Assembly (NCBI RefSeq): GCF_933775445.1
Contig: NC_065874.1
Coordinates: 21,274,501 to 21,338,500, forward strand
Length of the DNA stretch: 64,000 nt
Direction of reading: 5' to 3'
From: Argentina anserina
Lineage: Eukaryota; Streptophyta; Magnoliopsida; Rosales; Rosaceae
The translations under genes were made by a program, and so were the position numbers. Shown piece after piece: positions 24,757 through 37,849 of the stretch. The notes beneath the pieces were generated by a model. That model did no database searches. It was not told the origin of the DNA and saw nothing but the letters and a program-made list of their open reading frames with translations. Numbering within the stretch: position 1 is the first letter of the stretch; each line of letters begins with the position of its first letter.

Positions 24757-24872
24757 AACCCTTGAGCTTCGGCGAGGAACCCAGACCCCGACAAGGACCA
24801 TATGAGGCTTTTCTGGTAACCAATTCTATTTCTCGTAACCCTTGAGCTCCGGTGAGGAACCAAGACCCCGAG
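24757..24872. repeat. Duplicated 36-bp GC-rich segment, period 80
   Basis: Copies at 24757-24792 and 24837-24872 share AACCCTTGAGCTYCGGYGAG and CAGACCCCGA/AAGACCCCGA. The differences are few, so the duplication is fairly recent. Function unknown. Confidence 0.8.
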
Positions 24873-26430
24873 AACGGCTTCTACGAATTCTGTAATTGGT
24901 TCGATTCCGAGTACTAGTACCCTCTCAGACGCATCATCAACGACGCACACTCTCTATCCTGGTCTCATGATCACCACTGCCCTCATCTCCTAGGCTCTCC
25001 GCGAAACAGTCGACATTCATGAAGTCTGAATTATCTAAAGGAAAGCAAAGGCAACACCCACGTTAACACGACCTTACCTAAGGTCATTTAGGCTTGTGCC
25101 TGTCTGCCCCAAACACAGGACTAAGTCATTTGTACTCTTAATTTAAGGCTATCCAAGTTAATCCCCTCAAACAAACATGCACTAATAGTGGGTTTGATAC
25201 TATTCTTGTTGGAATTTTTAAACGGATCTCGACTTTCCTTGCCTGCAAGTAGAGAATTTTCTCTATTAAACTTTGATTGACTGCAAGCATATAATTCTTT
25301 CTTCTACGATTTTTTAATCATTAGGATGCTTGAATTGATGTGGGTTTGTTATTCACTCATTTGTATATGTATCATTTTCAAGTTTTGTCCTCTTTTTGGA
25401 CTACAAGCAGAAGCAAATTGAAGTTAATTACTTAGGAAAGAACAACCCATCAATTTGCTACCAACTAAATTCAAGAAGGTCTGTAGATTCAATCAAAGAG
25501 AGGAAATGCATAGAGATAAGGAGCTCGCTGATGTTGTTTTTGCATCTATTCAAGAACAAAAGAATTTGCCCTAAAATATTTGATTGAAAGCACAATAATC
25601 AACATAGTTTGTAATAGTGTTGTCACACATTGAGACCATTTCCGGGACCGGAATGCAACAATATTCGTCGTAGTACCGAATTAATAAGTAACCGACACGC
25701 CGAGCTCGACGTGTCGACTACCTATCAACTCGAAACTATAAGGCTATGAATATAATATAAACAAACTGACAATAAGAAGTGAGGAGCAAATGAAATATTG
25801 ACGCAAATAAATACAAATGTGGAAGGTAGCAATGAAGACTCAAACATCAAACCAGGAACGTCTCTAAGCCTCAAAGGGCTAACTTGGTCCAACAAGAGAG
25901 TAAATGACGAGAATCACTAAAGGACGCCAATTGCGTCAACTGAATCCAACTCGGAGATCATAAGGCAAAGATACTATGAAATAAGATCCTCGGGAATGAA
26001 AAACAACCAATAAGCCTCGAACGCTATCAAGCTACTAGCCTCCAAACAAACGCCACTAGATACCAAAACAGTGCATCAACTGAGCACTCGTCCTCGCTAA
26101 CCCGATTTGGGGCTAATACCCTACCTAGGTAGGGTTGGAAAACAAAAGAGAATAAGAGAATGGTGAAATGCTCAAATGTAAGAAAATATAAATGATCGTT
26201 CGAGTAGGAAATGAGAAAAGTGAAGTAAAGGGAATAACCAAAACAACGTTTGGTTAATGATAGGCAAACAAATATCCATATGCGATAAATGGGGCTAACA
26301 CCACGATCGAGGAATATAATAAAGAAAACCACAGGGATATTCACATTCCTAGTTATAGGTGCCTCAACTCACCTTCAGGGGTCACAATTCCAGACTTTAA
26401 GACAACTGTACCACTCATGAATTAAATACA

Positions 26431-26650
26431 CGGTGCCAAACATCAGGATAATGGAATCACCGGTAATACAGTATGGTGTCAGCCATCAGGACAACAGACA
26501 TCACCAATACTAAATAAATGCACAATGCCAAATATCAAGACAATGAAATCACCTATAATACAGTATGGTGTCGGACATCAAGACAACAAATATCAGCAAT
26601 ACTAAATAAATGAATGCACGGTGTCAGACATCAGAACAACGGATGACAGA
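26431..26650. repeat. Tandem repeat, unit about 92-96 bp
   Basis: Copies begin CGGTGCCAAACATCAGGA (26431), CAATGCCAAATATCAAGA (26523) and CGGTGTCAGACATCAGAA (26619). Each full unit holds two sub-blocks of the form GGTG...ATCACC, which can pair. About 2.3 copies. Confidence 0.8.
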
Positions 26651-27409
26651 CCCACTACCGAATTTCCCCTTGAAATCTGAGATGTACTTGTGTAACATAA
26701 AGTAGATAATGATTATGTCAATAATTCGGCATAACCTCCCATAAAAGTAGACTGCCCCAAAACTTGTAGATCAAATAATGCACTTCTAAAAAACACAAGG
26801 TCACTACCCCTCTCAACTAGGACCATATGTCCCCCACCATAACCACACTCCAACATCCATCAATGAATACAATAGATCAAGCATCTCTCCTCCAATATTT
26901 CAATGCAACATTAATATATAACTAATAGCATCAAAAAAATCTCACATCACCATATCTACAACCCAACTAAGCAATATACAAGCATGCCTCATGATTGAGT
27001 GGATATGCCCTCGACGTGAGTACTGTACCGACCTCAATAACGCTAATCTGGATAGAAAAAAAAACATAGGAAACGTGAAATAAAGTCACTGAGATGACAA
27101 AAATAATTTTAATAGTAAAACTACTTCTCATAATTCTTGATTTCTTAAAATCATTTCTCTTTCGCAAACTGTTTTGCATGCAATTTTTGAAACCTTACTG
27201 GAGAAAATAGATCATCGATTCGTAAAACACGTGAAATACTTCAAGTCTTTAAGAACTGTATTATATAATAAACTCATAGTGAAAATAAGATAATGAAATC
27301 TCATAAGGAAGCTGAGGCTGAGGATATATGTGACACTTCTTGGAAACTTCATCTCTGAAAAATCTTATAAACTCAAACCATTACCAAACTTGTACCCAAA
27401 GCTAAAACT

Positions 27410-27610
27410 AGTCATGCACTTACAATGACTAAGTCAGAATAGGCAAAGCATGGCAGACTACTAGTCATACACTTATGTTGAGCGAACACAACATAAGCAG
27501 AGCGAGGGTGAGAGATAGTTGGTCATACACTTGTGCGCATCAGGGAAAGAACGGGGGTAACTAATCATGCACTTGTGCATCCGCCAATACACAAGCAAAG
27601 CGGGGAGGTA
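27410..27610. repeat. Imperfect tandem repeat with hairpins, unit about 50 bp
   Basis: Four diverged units each carry a GTCATRCACTT-like core followed by a variable inverted repeat. Examples are CTTATGTTG (27472-27480) pairing with CAACATAAG (27489-27497), and ATGCAC-TT-GTGCAT at 27567-27580. Confidence 0.65.
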
Positions 27611-28529
27611 TACGTGCACGTAACCGGAAAAACTGGATCACTATATTGATGTACTTCTGAAATTGGGCACTTGTAAGGTAATTAAAAGAAATCTCCTTTC
27701 CTTCTTCTAAATATTTCTTTCTTTTATTTCTTATCGCAAATACTACTTTATAACCATAACTTTTCCATATAAATATACTTAATTTATTTACGAGAAAAAT
27801 TAATAAAACTCGATTAAGGATAGTTTGCATTAGGGGTGGGTATAAAAAGCCGAAATCTCGATCTCGTCCCGAAATTCATATGGACGGGACGAGACGTGGG
27901 ACGAAGAATTTATATCTCACTTTGTCCGTCCTGTCCCACTTTAAATTTTATTTGAATTTTAACCATCAAATATGTCATCATCATCATACATTTATAATTT
28001 ATGAGAACATCTTAGATGAATTTTATAAGAAAATGACTAACTTCAAAGAATGAATCTTGGATCTTGGTTCATTTCTCATTAATATATGCTCCGAGTTATA
28101 TGATATAAATAAAGACGATTTGTATATTGCAAATTTCTATGAACTTAGCAATCGAAACCTATAAAATCTTATTACAATATATAATTATATATGTTTCTTT
28201 TGTATGATAACACTAGAATTTTTATGTACAATATCTATAACACTAGAATTTGATTTTATAATTTTTGGTTTTCTGCCGAACATGTTCTTAAGTGATTTTG
28301 AGATTACCCTTGAGTTGTGAATGCACTGAGATTGCATGATTCTAGGTTGTTCGATTTATGACTTGTGCTATGAACATGTTCATCTTTCTATGAGGCTTCA
28401 GAATTACATAATTGATTTGTTAAGTAGGTGAGATGTTTAATGGATTCAATATGATTGGCTTTGGAGTTGCATGGTAGGATAAATATGTTAGATTTCAAGG
28501 AAGGTGTGAAGCAATACTTGAATGTGTCA

Positions 28530-28647
28530 AAATGTCTATGTTTTTAGGATATCCGCTGAGGACCCTGATTCTAACGATACCCTATTGTTTTATACTACTA
28601 ACGATTGTTACAGGGTTAATATTAATGTTGAGTAATCGAACCGATCA
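28530..28647 (+). repeat. LTR end fragment related to the Athila-like family
   Basis: The words CTATTGTTTTATACTACTAACG, split by small changes, and GTTGAGTAATCGAACCGATCA match the last 100 bp of the solo LTR at 9261-10840. The upstream boundary cannot be fixed; related LTR sequence may extend to about 28200. Confidence 0.55.
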
Positions 28648-28954
28648 TAACATAAACCGTAACTTCAACGAATCTATTTCTATTTCTATTTCTGAATTAA
28701 CTCACAAAGTTTACCATGTTATAAACTTCCTTTGCTTAACCTCTCACCTCGCAAGAAGTGTAACATGCATACAACATTCCTAATCCTTAACTTTTATTTA
28801 GTTTCTCATTTTCGGGATTTGTCACCTCTCACTTAAACTTCTCGATCTTTAAACTATCAACTCCATCCATAAGAGAATTACAAGTCATTACCATTTCCAA
28901 ATATTAACTTAGATTATTACTTAACATACCCGATTTCATTCTAAAATGACAAGT

Positions 28955-29457
28955 TGATCAGTTCAATTACTCGACATCAATATTAACCATGTAAGCATCT
29001 TTAGTAGTATAAAGTAAGAGGGTATCGTTACAAGCCGGAGATCCAAACCAGGGAATGAATCACATAACCACATAACATCGAAATCACGAATTGGTTTAAA
29101 AGATTTGAAGTTTCATATTGGGATATACATGTGATCAATCAAACACACACTCAAGAATGACCAAACAAAACATACAAAGTAAGCATCGAAATCTCATTCT
29201 CAACCTATGAAATACCGAGCCTTAGAGGACAAGTATAGGGTTCACAGATCACAACTCAATGCTGAAATAGATAGTTAGGGCCTCTCTACATCGAAACATG
29301 GTCACTGAATTCTTAGCTTAGGGCATCAAAATTAGCTAGCATGTCATTCTCAATCCTACCACTTTGTTAACATATTATCTAGTTACTTAGGGCACCTAGA
29401 AAACAAACAGATCATGGTTATCACCTAGTGATTACTAACAAGTTAAGCATGTCACTG
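28955..29457 (-). repeat. Truncated LTR flanked by 8-bp direct repeats
   Basis: It starts TGATCAGTTCAATTACTC, the minus-strand end of an LTR related to the Athila-like family, and continues as LTR for about 500 bp. The octamer TGACAAGT stands at both edges (28947-28954 and 29458-29465). A normal LTR insertion gives 5 bp, and the inner end lacks the expected CA, so it is a rearranged copy or a microhomology-mediated deletion product. Confidence 0.5.
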
Positions 29458-29465
29458 TGACAAGT

Positions 29466-30430
29466 CAAAAAAAAATTATCTAAAATAATTTTCTGGTTGC
29501 TCTAAATTGCTGGCTATAATTTTGGGGATTTTGTTTGCTTGATTAGAAAAGTATTGTTTAGTCCATAAAATAGGACTGAACCTAACACCATTTGACCCGA
29601 CCCGAGCCCAAACTTAATTTTTTTTTTTTTAGAAAACTTGTCGCAGATAGAGCAACAGAACACAAGACCTTAACTCAAAAACTTGTCTCTCATGTTCATC
29701 ATCTTTCTCCCAACCCATAAGCTTCTTGATTCGAATCCATCATCAAGTTCATCAGAAACTCTTCTAAACCGCCCTCAAACTCATAGAATATCCTAGGATA
29801 ATCTTATATATTAGTAGCTGACCTTGCCAAACAGGAGGTGTCAAACTCTGAGAGCTCAATTGATGATTCTTTCAAGCTATATGTGGGAGCTGGAACCCTA
29901 AGAGCTTGGGTCTAGGACCTAAACATGTAAGAATTTAGTTGACCAATTCGATTTTGCTTTTTGTGTTCAAAACTTAGGGATTAAGTTCTTGAACTCTATA
30001 AATAAGGGATGTATTCAGTCATTATGAGATAGGTCCTCTAGCAGTTCCCATACTTAGAGTGAGGGAGAGATAACTCATGTATGATTCTATTATGGGTTTG
30101 TTGTTAGTTTGTGAAATTAGGATTGAGATCACTTTGAGGTTTACGTTTAATTATTTCTTTAATTTGAAAGTTGTAATTGAGTATTGATTCTTGTTATGAA
30201 AAGCTGCGTGTTGCTGTTGTTATGTTGTGATCATTGAAATTCTTGGTTAGCCAAATCAAACCCTCTTATTTTATTAGTACAAAGATTATGTGACGATCTA
30301 GATTTTGATAGGTTTATTTAATTGGTTGTTTGTTTATATTTGGTCTGATCATATGCTTGTTGTTAGCATATTGTATTTCCTTTTCTTATGTTTAAATAGT
30401 TAGAGGGTATATATATGTATGTTTTTAGAG
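29466..30430. other. Non-coding AT-rich spacer
   Basis: Short poly-A and poly-T runs (29470, 29620) and no usable frame. Nothing I can name. Confidence 0.4.
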
Positions 30431-33290
30431 TTTGGGTTTATCAATTGGGTTTAGAAGGATGAGTCACCATTTCAGAAAACAAAAAGGAACACGTGCGATT
30501 CTCTCCTCTAGCTTCAATTCCTCCCATTCCCATAATCATCAAAGTCATTCCATCTCTTTTTTGTTCTCTTTGTGTTCTCCACTTGAGAGACTAACCATCT
30601 CTTCACCCGCCCGAAAATTCAAAACGAACAAATTGTACCCACCCCTGCAATAGCCTCCGAGACGATTGCTAGAAATCTTTTGGATTGTGTAAGTCGGAAC
30701 TCTTTATCCTCTTCTCAAAATCAATATGTTATATCTCAGCTTTTCCTCAATTAGAAGTTGCTTCGTTCCGAATTCCATTAGGTGATTGGATTCCTGATAG
30801 TTTGGGTCGATGTTAGCGATTGGAATTGGGTTTGCTGGCTGTTCCCGTCTATTGCCTATCTAGCTGCTGGAAACCAAAAGAGGTAGGGAAAGTAAATTCC
30901 TTTATATCCGCTTTGATTCTAATGTGGTCTGTAATTGCCATATTTGCTGGAATGATTTTTATGTTAGCCTTTTTGATTTCAAGTTGACAAATATTGCTTT
31001 TGGAACTTTGGTTCTTCTGTTGGTGATGCTATGAATAGGTAGATCGCTACTTATTCATGAAAGAAGGATATAAATTAGTCTTTGTTTGTCCTTGCTGACT
31101 TCCCTGAAGTATGAACAGACCACACCCTTTTCTCCCCTTCTCAAATGATTTCTTATCAAGGTTTATTGCAGCAAAAGTTATGATTTGGAGTGCTATTTTA
31201 AATCATTTCCTAAATGCCGAATTGTACCTACCTTGTTGCATTCTGATCTTGTTATATGACAGGGAATTTTGTTTTCTTTCGTGGTCAACTATTGATACTA
31301 TTATCCATTTCTTAAATGTTTTTTGTTTTAGTCTTTGTTTATTCTTATGGGAAGTTTTGGAAGTGTGCCCTATACAGACCATGTGCTCTCTCTCTATACC
31401 TTAACAAAGTCTCTAATTTCAAAGGAAGGTTTATGTAGCTGCACTTAAGTTCAATTTTGTCCTTCTCTTGCTATCCATTTCGTTCCTATAATCGTACAAG
31501 TTGTCCAGATTACTTTACTCACCCTCTTTGGTATATGTATATATACATTTTGATTTAAACCAAAGCTGGAACTTGTCATTTAGTTCTCTCTTTGTCAAGT
31601 GAGTGCAGCATTCCCATTATTCTGTCTCCTACCATGTTAAATTGCAACAACTGTTCTTTAAATTTTGCTGTATCATTTAAAGTTTTCTTTGAAAATATGT
31701 CTCTTCTTACCTTTATTCCCTAGTAAGGCCTTGAAACTATCGTTGTTGTCAGTTGGTACTCATAACCTATTCATATTAAGCTTCTCATGTTACAGTTGTA
31801 CTCATCAGGATATGTATACCCTATATTTTCTTCCTGACGTAAGCAAGTAACCAAAGCCCTTCTGTTTCTTTTATAAAACAAACAAAACTTGGTCACAACA
31901 AAGTTTACTTTGGTTTTTACATTATTATAGTTCATCAAGTTGTGTCCAGGTTCTTGTACTTATAACTTAATGATAGTTTCAAGGACTCAAATGAGTTCAA
32001 TTCGATCCAGGTTCTTCTGTTATTAGTCTCTAGTTGTTGCAATGAACTTCATTATTAGCACCTGAATGTCTATTGGTCTCTCTATCACAATTTGTGATTT
32101 CTTTCTACACTATGTCTCAACTGAATGCAGTAAACATTTTCATCTATGAATTTTACTGAGAGCAAAGTTCCAGTTTGGAATATCTTTGACTTATGATTCA
32201 TGTACTATTCTCTTTTCGAAAGTTCCCAAATTCATTTGTATATCTACTATATTGATTTGAACTGAACATGAAAGAGTTATATTCTGGCAATATGCCATCT
32301 TTCTAAAAGTGAGAACTTTGTACTTTATCGAAAGCCTTGAAATGTTCAATTTGTCTTGGAAAGAAAAGGAAAGGTTTATTGACATGGAAAAACCCGTTTG
32401 ATTTAAATTGTTTTATTTGGTTAGGCCCAGGATTAATTAAGAAGGGATTGTGACTCCCTAGGGTGAAGAGACCCAAAACCTGATCAGGATCTGCTTGTAC
32501 GGGGTGTGCTCGGTGGCCAAGGCGAGCAAATGGCTGTAACCGGTGATATAAGGATTTCAAGAATTTCACTTGCAATTTGAATTCGGAGATTTTGAAATAT
32601 TCTTACTGGATTTACTACAGAGAATTGGAAGGGTCTTTCTAATATATGAACTCAGCTCCTAAAGAAAAACGACTCAGGGTCTTATTGCTGTTTAGTTGGT
32701 TTTTAAACAAGTTATCTTTACAGGGAAATTGTTTGTCTATGAGCAAATTTGGTTTCAGCTCATGTTTCTCTATTTATCATATCTTCATTGAATTATTTTT
32801 AGATGAGTTATATATCTTATATGAGCTAAACGTGATGCTTATTACTGATTGTTCATGTCACTGTTTTATGTTCCTTTGGTTTCCAGTAGTAACCTTCAAA
32901 TTGATTCCCTCTTGTTTCCTTCTCATATATTCTAATATTCCTTCATATTCCAAGTTAGAAATATTTATTTTTCCCTACTGAGCTTGTAAGCTCATCTCCT
33001 ATGTCTTTTTCATTGTTTTCAGGAAAGCAAGTTAGTGAGATACAGGAGTTGTCGTAAGCATTATGGGGTTCTATTTACTGTATATGTGTGTTGGACTTTG
33101 CTGCTTGTGTTTGTTAGTCTTGAGCTGCTGAAGCCTAGTTATCCCTCTATGACTATTTTTGCTACTGTTTTGTAAAAAGAAAACAGGTTGTGTAAAGGTG
33201 AAGTGTTAACCTGGAGCCTTGGTGCTCTTCTTTGTGTTGTAAAACTTTGTCAGTAAAGTGGCTCTTTTGAAGTTGTAAAAAAAAATATTT
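30431..33290 (+). other. Possible non-coding transcript unit
   Basis: 30480-30690 has the composition of a plant 5' UTR exon ending in the donor-like TTGTGTAAGTCGG (about 30683-30695). 33023 onward follows an acceptor-like TTTTCAGGAAAGC and runs to a poly-A-like end (TTGTAAAAAAAAA, about 33276). All frames between are short, so if transcribed it would be a non-coding RNA or a dead gene. Alternatively, the unit is part of a retroelement whose LTR ends at 33357 (GGTCGGGTTGTGACA). Confidence 0.3.
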
Positions 33291-35028
33291 TACTCAAATT
33301 TTTAGTTTCCAGTTTTAAAATGTCACTTTAGTCATAACCCAAGGTCGGGTTGTGACAGATTATGTCCATGTTCGGCTGCTATTCTTTGTGTTCTGGGTTT
33401 GAAAACGTTTCTGTGAAACTGAAATAAAGGCATAAATCAGCACATTTTCTTAGAGAAAAACTGGAACTGTACCTGAAATTCAAAAATTCATAAGTAATTG
33501 TATATTAGTCCGATTGGTGTGATTCATGTTTCTGAGTTTTCTTTGAGATGTCTACTTCAAATGTTGTGAAGACATCATCTTTAAATTCCCAGCCAAACTA
33601 GCTCGTATTCAGTTTGAAAGTTACTGGACAGATTGTCCGGAAATAGTTTTGTGATTTCAGAATTTTGTTGTTTTCAGTTGCACTCTTTGTTTCTTTATAA
33701 TCTTTGTTGTGATGCAATCATAGATATATTGAATCTAGAATATCATGTTTATATTTGGTTTATGAAAATCGAAAGTAGAAACTACAAGTTGAGGATGCTT
33801 AAAATTAGCAATTGAGAACTCCTTTTATTGCTTCTTTTGAGTAGTAGTTGTGTGATGCCTGAGTAAGTTTCTTTACATTAAGTATATGTGATTTCTGTTT
33901 GTTGAACATCAAAATGTCTATGATAGGTACCTAGAAGTTTAGTTCTGCTTATGGTCCATGACTTTACTTCCAAGTACTTTAAATAGGTTCTAGCAAAAAA
34001 AAAAGTCTTGAACTGAAGCTGAATTTTAGAAATTCATAACTAATTCTAGAAAAATCTTTTTGGGGTGATTCCAACTTTCATAGTTTCTTCTGTTTGTCTG
34101 CTATAAGTCATTAGAAGGTCGCGAAGTCAAATTACACAGTTTTCAGTCTGTTTGTAACTGGTGCAGAATCATGTTTGCGCACAGAAGAGCATCTTTTTTT
34201 TCAATACTATTCGGATACCTTATTTATTGTCTTAGCATTTCAGATTAGACTTTCTAACTAATGATTTATCTTTTATTAGGAGCTTAAAATCCGGCAAAGG
34301 TAGGAGGAAACTTGGGGAACCTCAATACTTGCTTTATGTTTTGTTATGTAAATTGTTTCTTTTGTGAAATAGTTGCTTTCTTGCTGTCATTGAATGTTAT
34401 GTTCATAATGGAGTGCTTTTGCATTTGTGGCATAAGGAAATATTTATGTTATGCATAAAGCACATTGGGTAAAGAAGTTAGAAATTTTACTTTTGTGTAG
34501 TTGAGTCCATGTCTCTAGCATCAACCATATCCCATGTATGCCCATGTTGATGCGCAAGTAGTATAGATTGTGAAAAAGGGTAATTCGGGATTGGCGAAAG
34601 GGGAATGGGCAAGAGGACTAGCAAAAGGGGGTTATGTGAGTGAGTAGGGGATAGTTGATGTAACTAAATACTCCAACCCACCCTTGTGGTAAAATACATG
34701 GTATGAGACATGTAGGCTTGAAGTATTTTGTTGTATGAACTATATGGGGCAGAGTATACATATACATACATGTTGACTTGTATTGTATTGCTTGATGAGG
34801 TTTTGCCTCCTATTGGGCTAATTATGCTCACCCTTTTTATATTTTTTTTTCAAGTAATAAACAAGTTGTTTGAAGTTGATTTCTTGCAAGGATGTTTTTT
34901 TTCACTTCTTATAAAATATGTGTGCTTTTTGTTTTCATTAGAATAAGATATAGACTTTCTTAAGTCTATCTTTGAAAGTTTCTATTTATAATGCTGAATA
35001 AAATTTCAGTTAGTTGGTGTTGAGTTGT
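33291..35028. other. Non-coding spacer
   Basis: Apart from an LTR-like terminus (GGGTTGTGACA, ending at 33357) I see no gene, repeat or structural signal. AT-rich with short frames. Confidence 0.4.
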
Positions 35029-35033
35029 TCTTT

Positions 35034-37066
35034 TGATAGATCGTTGGTTAGAACGTCTATAAAATACTCTGAAAAACATCATCGTTAGTATAAAATAAGC
35101 AGGGATCGTTCAGTCCGGGGAATTAAAAGGGTCTCAACACTTATCATGTTATTGGGGGATTTGATTTGGATTCTAAAACTACAACTTAAAATAAATCCTA
35201 AATTACTTATATACAATTGATCAACCATTCATCACATAACCAAAACACGAATTCTACTCAAGAAACATGTATGACACGCATAGAACAACATATAGGCAGC
35301 AAGTATTTTCGATTCTTCTTAAGTCAATTTCAATTCTAATTCTAATTAGAGTCTGAAACGGTTCATCTAATCGTTAAGACTTCTTAGTTATTTAGAATCC
35401 ACGAAGCGTTTAATCCTAAACATATGCTAAAAAGAGTTCAACACAACGAAGCGTACTAGTTAAACAACAAAGTAGCACATAAGCACAATAAGTCGAATTG
35501 GAGACATGTAAGCAAGCATGGCGTCACTCATCTTGATTAAACATGCAAATTTCTAGAACTATCACAACCCTAAACAAGTATCAATAATTGAAACACGAAG
35601 CGCATATTTAATCAATGAATATTATGGTGAATTAAATCGCAACCTTAGGAGAACCATGGTCTTGGCTTCCTCAAGCATTGATTTAGATGTACGAATTCAA
35701 GGAATAAATTAAAATAAAACCTAAATTAATTTCGAAACCCTACTGCCCATAGCTATTATACACGGCATAAACACATATTCAAGAGTTCATACAATCAAAA
35801 CATAAAACTAAATAAGTCTGAATTTATGTTCTTCATATATAAAACCGAAAATAACATCCAAGAATTCATACAATAAAATCGAAAATTTCATAAAACCAAA
35901 ACAAAAATTACAAGCCATGGATGAATCACACATTAGAAACCTTCTAAAATGAAGCAAGATGAATTCGGATTTGGGGAGGCAAGATGAGCACGGTTTGGTG
36001 ATGATGGATGAAGGTTTTTGGCTTGAATTTTCTAGATGTGTTTGGGCAGAATTTCGGCTTGTTTGTGAAAGAATGGAGATGGCAAATATGAAAGGAGGTC
36101 GTGCCTTTTATAGAGGAAGGAGGAGAGGAGGGGCTGCTATGGTTTTGATGGGCTGATCCATGTATGCACGGTTAGGATCTTTTCTCTTTAATTGGATCGA
36201 ATGGCTGTCCTTCTTTTCCTTGTAGAACAAGCTCTTATCTCCTTGTTTCTCTAGGGTTACACGGCATGGGTTGGGCTCTTTCTCCTTGGTTGCATTAGAT
36301 AGCATGGCAAGAACTTCTTCTCCAAGGCTGAAAGGATAAGGCACGGCATCTCCTTTTCCTTAATGAATTTGGACGGCTTGAGAGCTTCCTTGTTGCACAC
36401 AACCTCCTTCTTTTTCTCAAGCCGTGTATTATCTCTTAAAAATCCGAAATTAATCCCCTTTAAATCCTGAATGGTAGCTCGGCATTGATCTTCTTTATTC
36501 CTTGAATTATCTCTTCAAATCTGAAAATAAGAAAAGAAAAACATAAGTAAGATAATTCATTCGAAATTCATGTCTTAGTCTAGACAATTGTTGTCTTAAA
36601 AAAAAGACACATGTAATAGATGAGCTCAACTAGATTAGGAAAGTTTCTAATTTGCAAAAAGGAAACTTACTAGAACAAGTAAGTTATTAGAACAGGAAAG
36701 TTCATTTAGGAAAATTTCGTAATAAGAGTTTGAGTTTAAGTATGACTTTTCAAAATAGTACATTTCCTAGTCTAACAAGGATTCCTAATGCAAACAGGAC
36801 TCTCAAGATATCGCAAATGCGACCAAGACGTAGAAAGATGAAGACTCCTAATCCAACTAGGTTTCCTAGTCCTATAAGGATTCCTACTCAAACTAGGATT
36901 CTAGACTAATTCTTCGTTTTTAACTTGTTTAAGCACAAATACACATCCATAACTGTCCTAAACCCCTATTGTGACTCAATGACTCGATAATACAACAATA
37001 AGGGCTAAGCAAAGTACAAATGGAGGTAAAAACATATTAAGAACGTAGCACAAAGTGCTCCTATCA
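35034..37066 (-). repeat. Solo LTR, Athila-like family (subfamily B)
   Basis: On the plus strand it starts TGATAGATCGTTGGTTAG and ends GTGCTCCTATCA, with the 5-bp target duplication TCTTT at 35029-35033 and 37067-37071. The U3 end (complement TGATAGGAGCACTTTGTG) is shared with the solo LTR at 57613-59203. At 2033 bp it is the longest LTR of the family here. No internal sequence remains between the duplications. Confidence 0.92.
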
Positions 37067-37205
37067 TCTTTTCCAAGTTTTTTCATATTTTGATTATGGA
37101 AATTTTATTATGTACTTGAAATATGAGTTACACCTTAAAAAAAAATTTGAAAACAAAGTGAGGTGTGACAGTCACTTACCTTAACAAGTTAACAAAAACA
37201 TTAGA

Positions 37206-37840
37206 GAACGTAACTTGTTCTCATAGTACGGCTTTAAGCGATGTCCATTGACCACCATCTAGAACGTAACTTGACAGGAAATAACCGAAGTTGAGAATGA
37301 AACAATAAAACTTTTTGCCCAACGACAATGTCTTTCTGACGAATCATGCGGTCATGGAACGCTTTAATCTTCTCCTTATATATCTTTGCCAAATCATATG
37401 CCTCATTTCGAATCTCTTCAAGTTCATGCAATTACAGCTTCCTATGCAATATGTCCTCATCAATGTCCATGTTAAAATTCTTCACAGCCTATCAAGCTCG
37501 ATGTTCAAGCTCCACATGAAGATGACACGCTTTTCCATATACTAACTTGAAATGAGACATACCAAGATGAGTTTTAAATGCAGTTCTATAAACTCATAAA
37601 TCATCATCTAACCTTTGGGACAAATCCTTTCGATTAGGTCCAACTGATTTCTCTAAGATCTGCTTGATTTCACGGTTAGAAACTTTTCCTGTCCACTTGT
37701 TTAGGGGTGATAAGGCGTTGAAACTTTATGTTTGACACCATACTTATGCAACAAAGCCTCATTGGTACGGTTACAAAAGTGAGAACCTCCATCACTAATT
37801 AGAACTCGTGGCATTCCAAACTTATTTCCAAAGCTATAAT
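37206..37840 (-). pseudogene. Degenerate integrase fragment (Athila-like)
   Basis: The minus strand repeats, with many changes, the integrase C-terminal part seen at 16935-17640: [39 protein letters not shown] and, further on, words matching the DDE-core region up to the conserved GMPR site near 37810. Frameshifts and stops interrupt it everywhere, including a break near 37700. It lies just outside the solo LTR but beyond that LTR's target duplication, so it belongs to an older insertion. Confidence 0.8.
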
Positions 37841-37849
37841 AAAACATTA

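Larger units (their letters stand above)
23947..25620. other. Non-coding spacer with microsatellite and short duplication
   Basis: No gene is recognisable. It holds a CT/AT microsatellite (24255-24286) and a duplicated GC-rich segment (24757-24872). A minus-strand frame at 24690-24950 (86 residues) spans that duplication and matches no family I know. Confidence 0.45.
25621..27830. mobile_element. Non-coding LTR-retroelement debris with tandem repeats
   Basis: It opens with TGTCACACATTGAGACC, which resembles a minus-oriented LTR terminus (TGTCAC...). The interior has no coding capacity and carries two repeat blocks (26431-26650 and 27410-27610) and many short inverted repeats. This resembles the interior of the non-coding element at 53107-59686 in style but not in sequence. 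A second LTR and a primer site were not found, so boundaries and class are uncertain. Confidence 0.35.

Noticed and set aside
27833..30645. Possible hAT element between GGGGTGGGTA (27836) and TACCCACCCC (about 30635)
   Set aside because: The inverted ends are short and no matching 8-bp duplication flanks them; the right end lies inside leader-like sequence. Probably chance.
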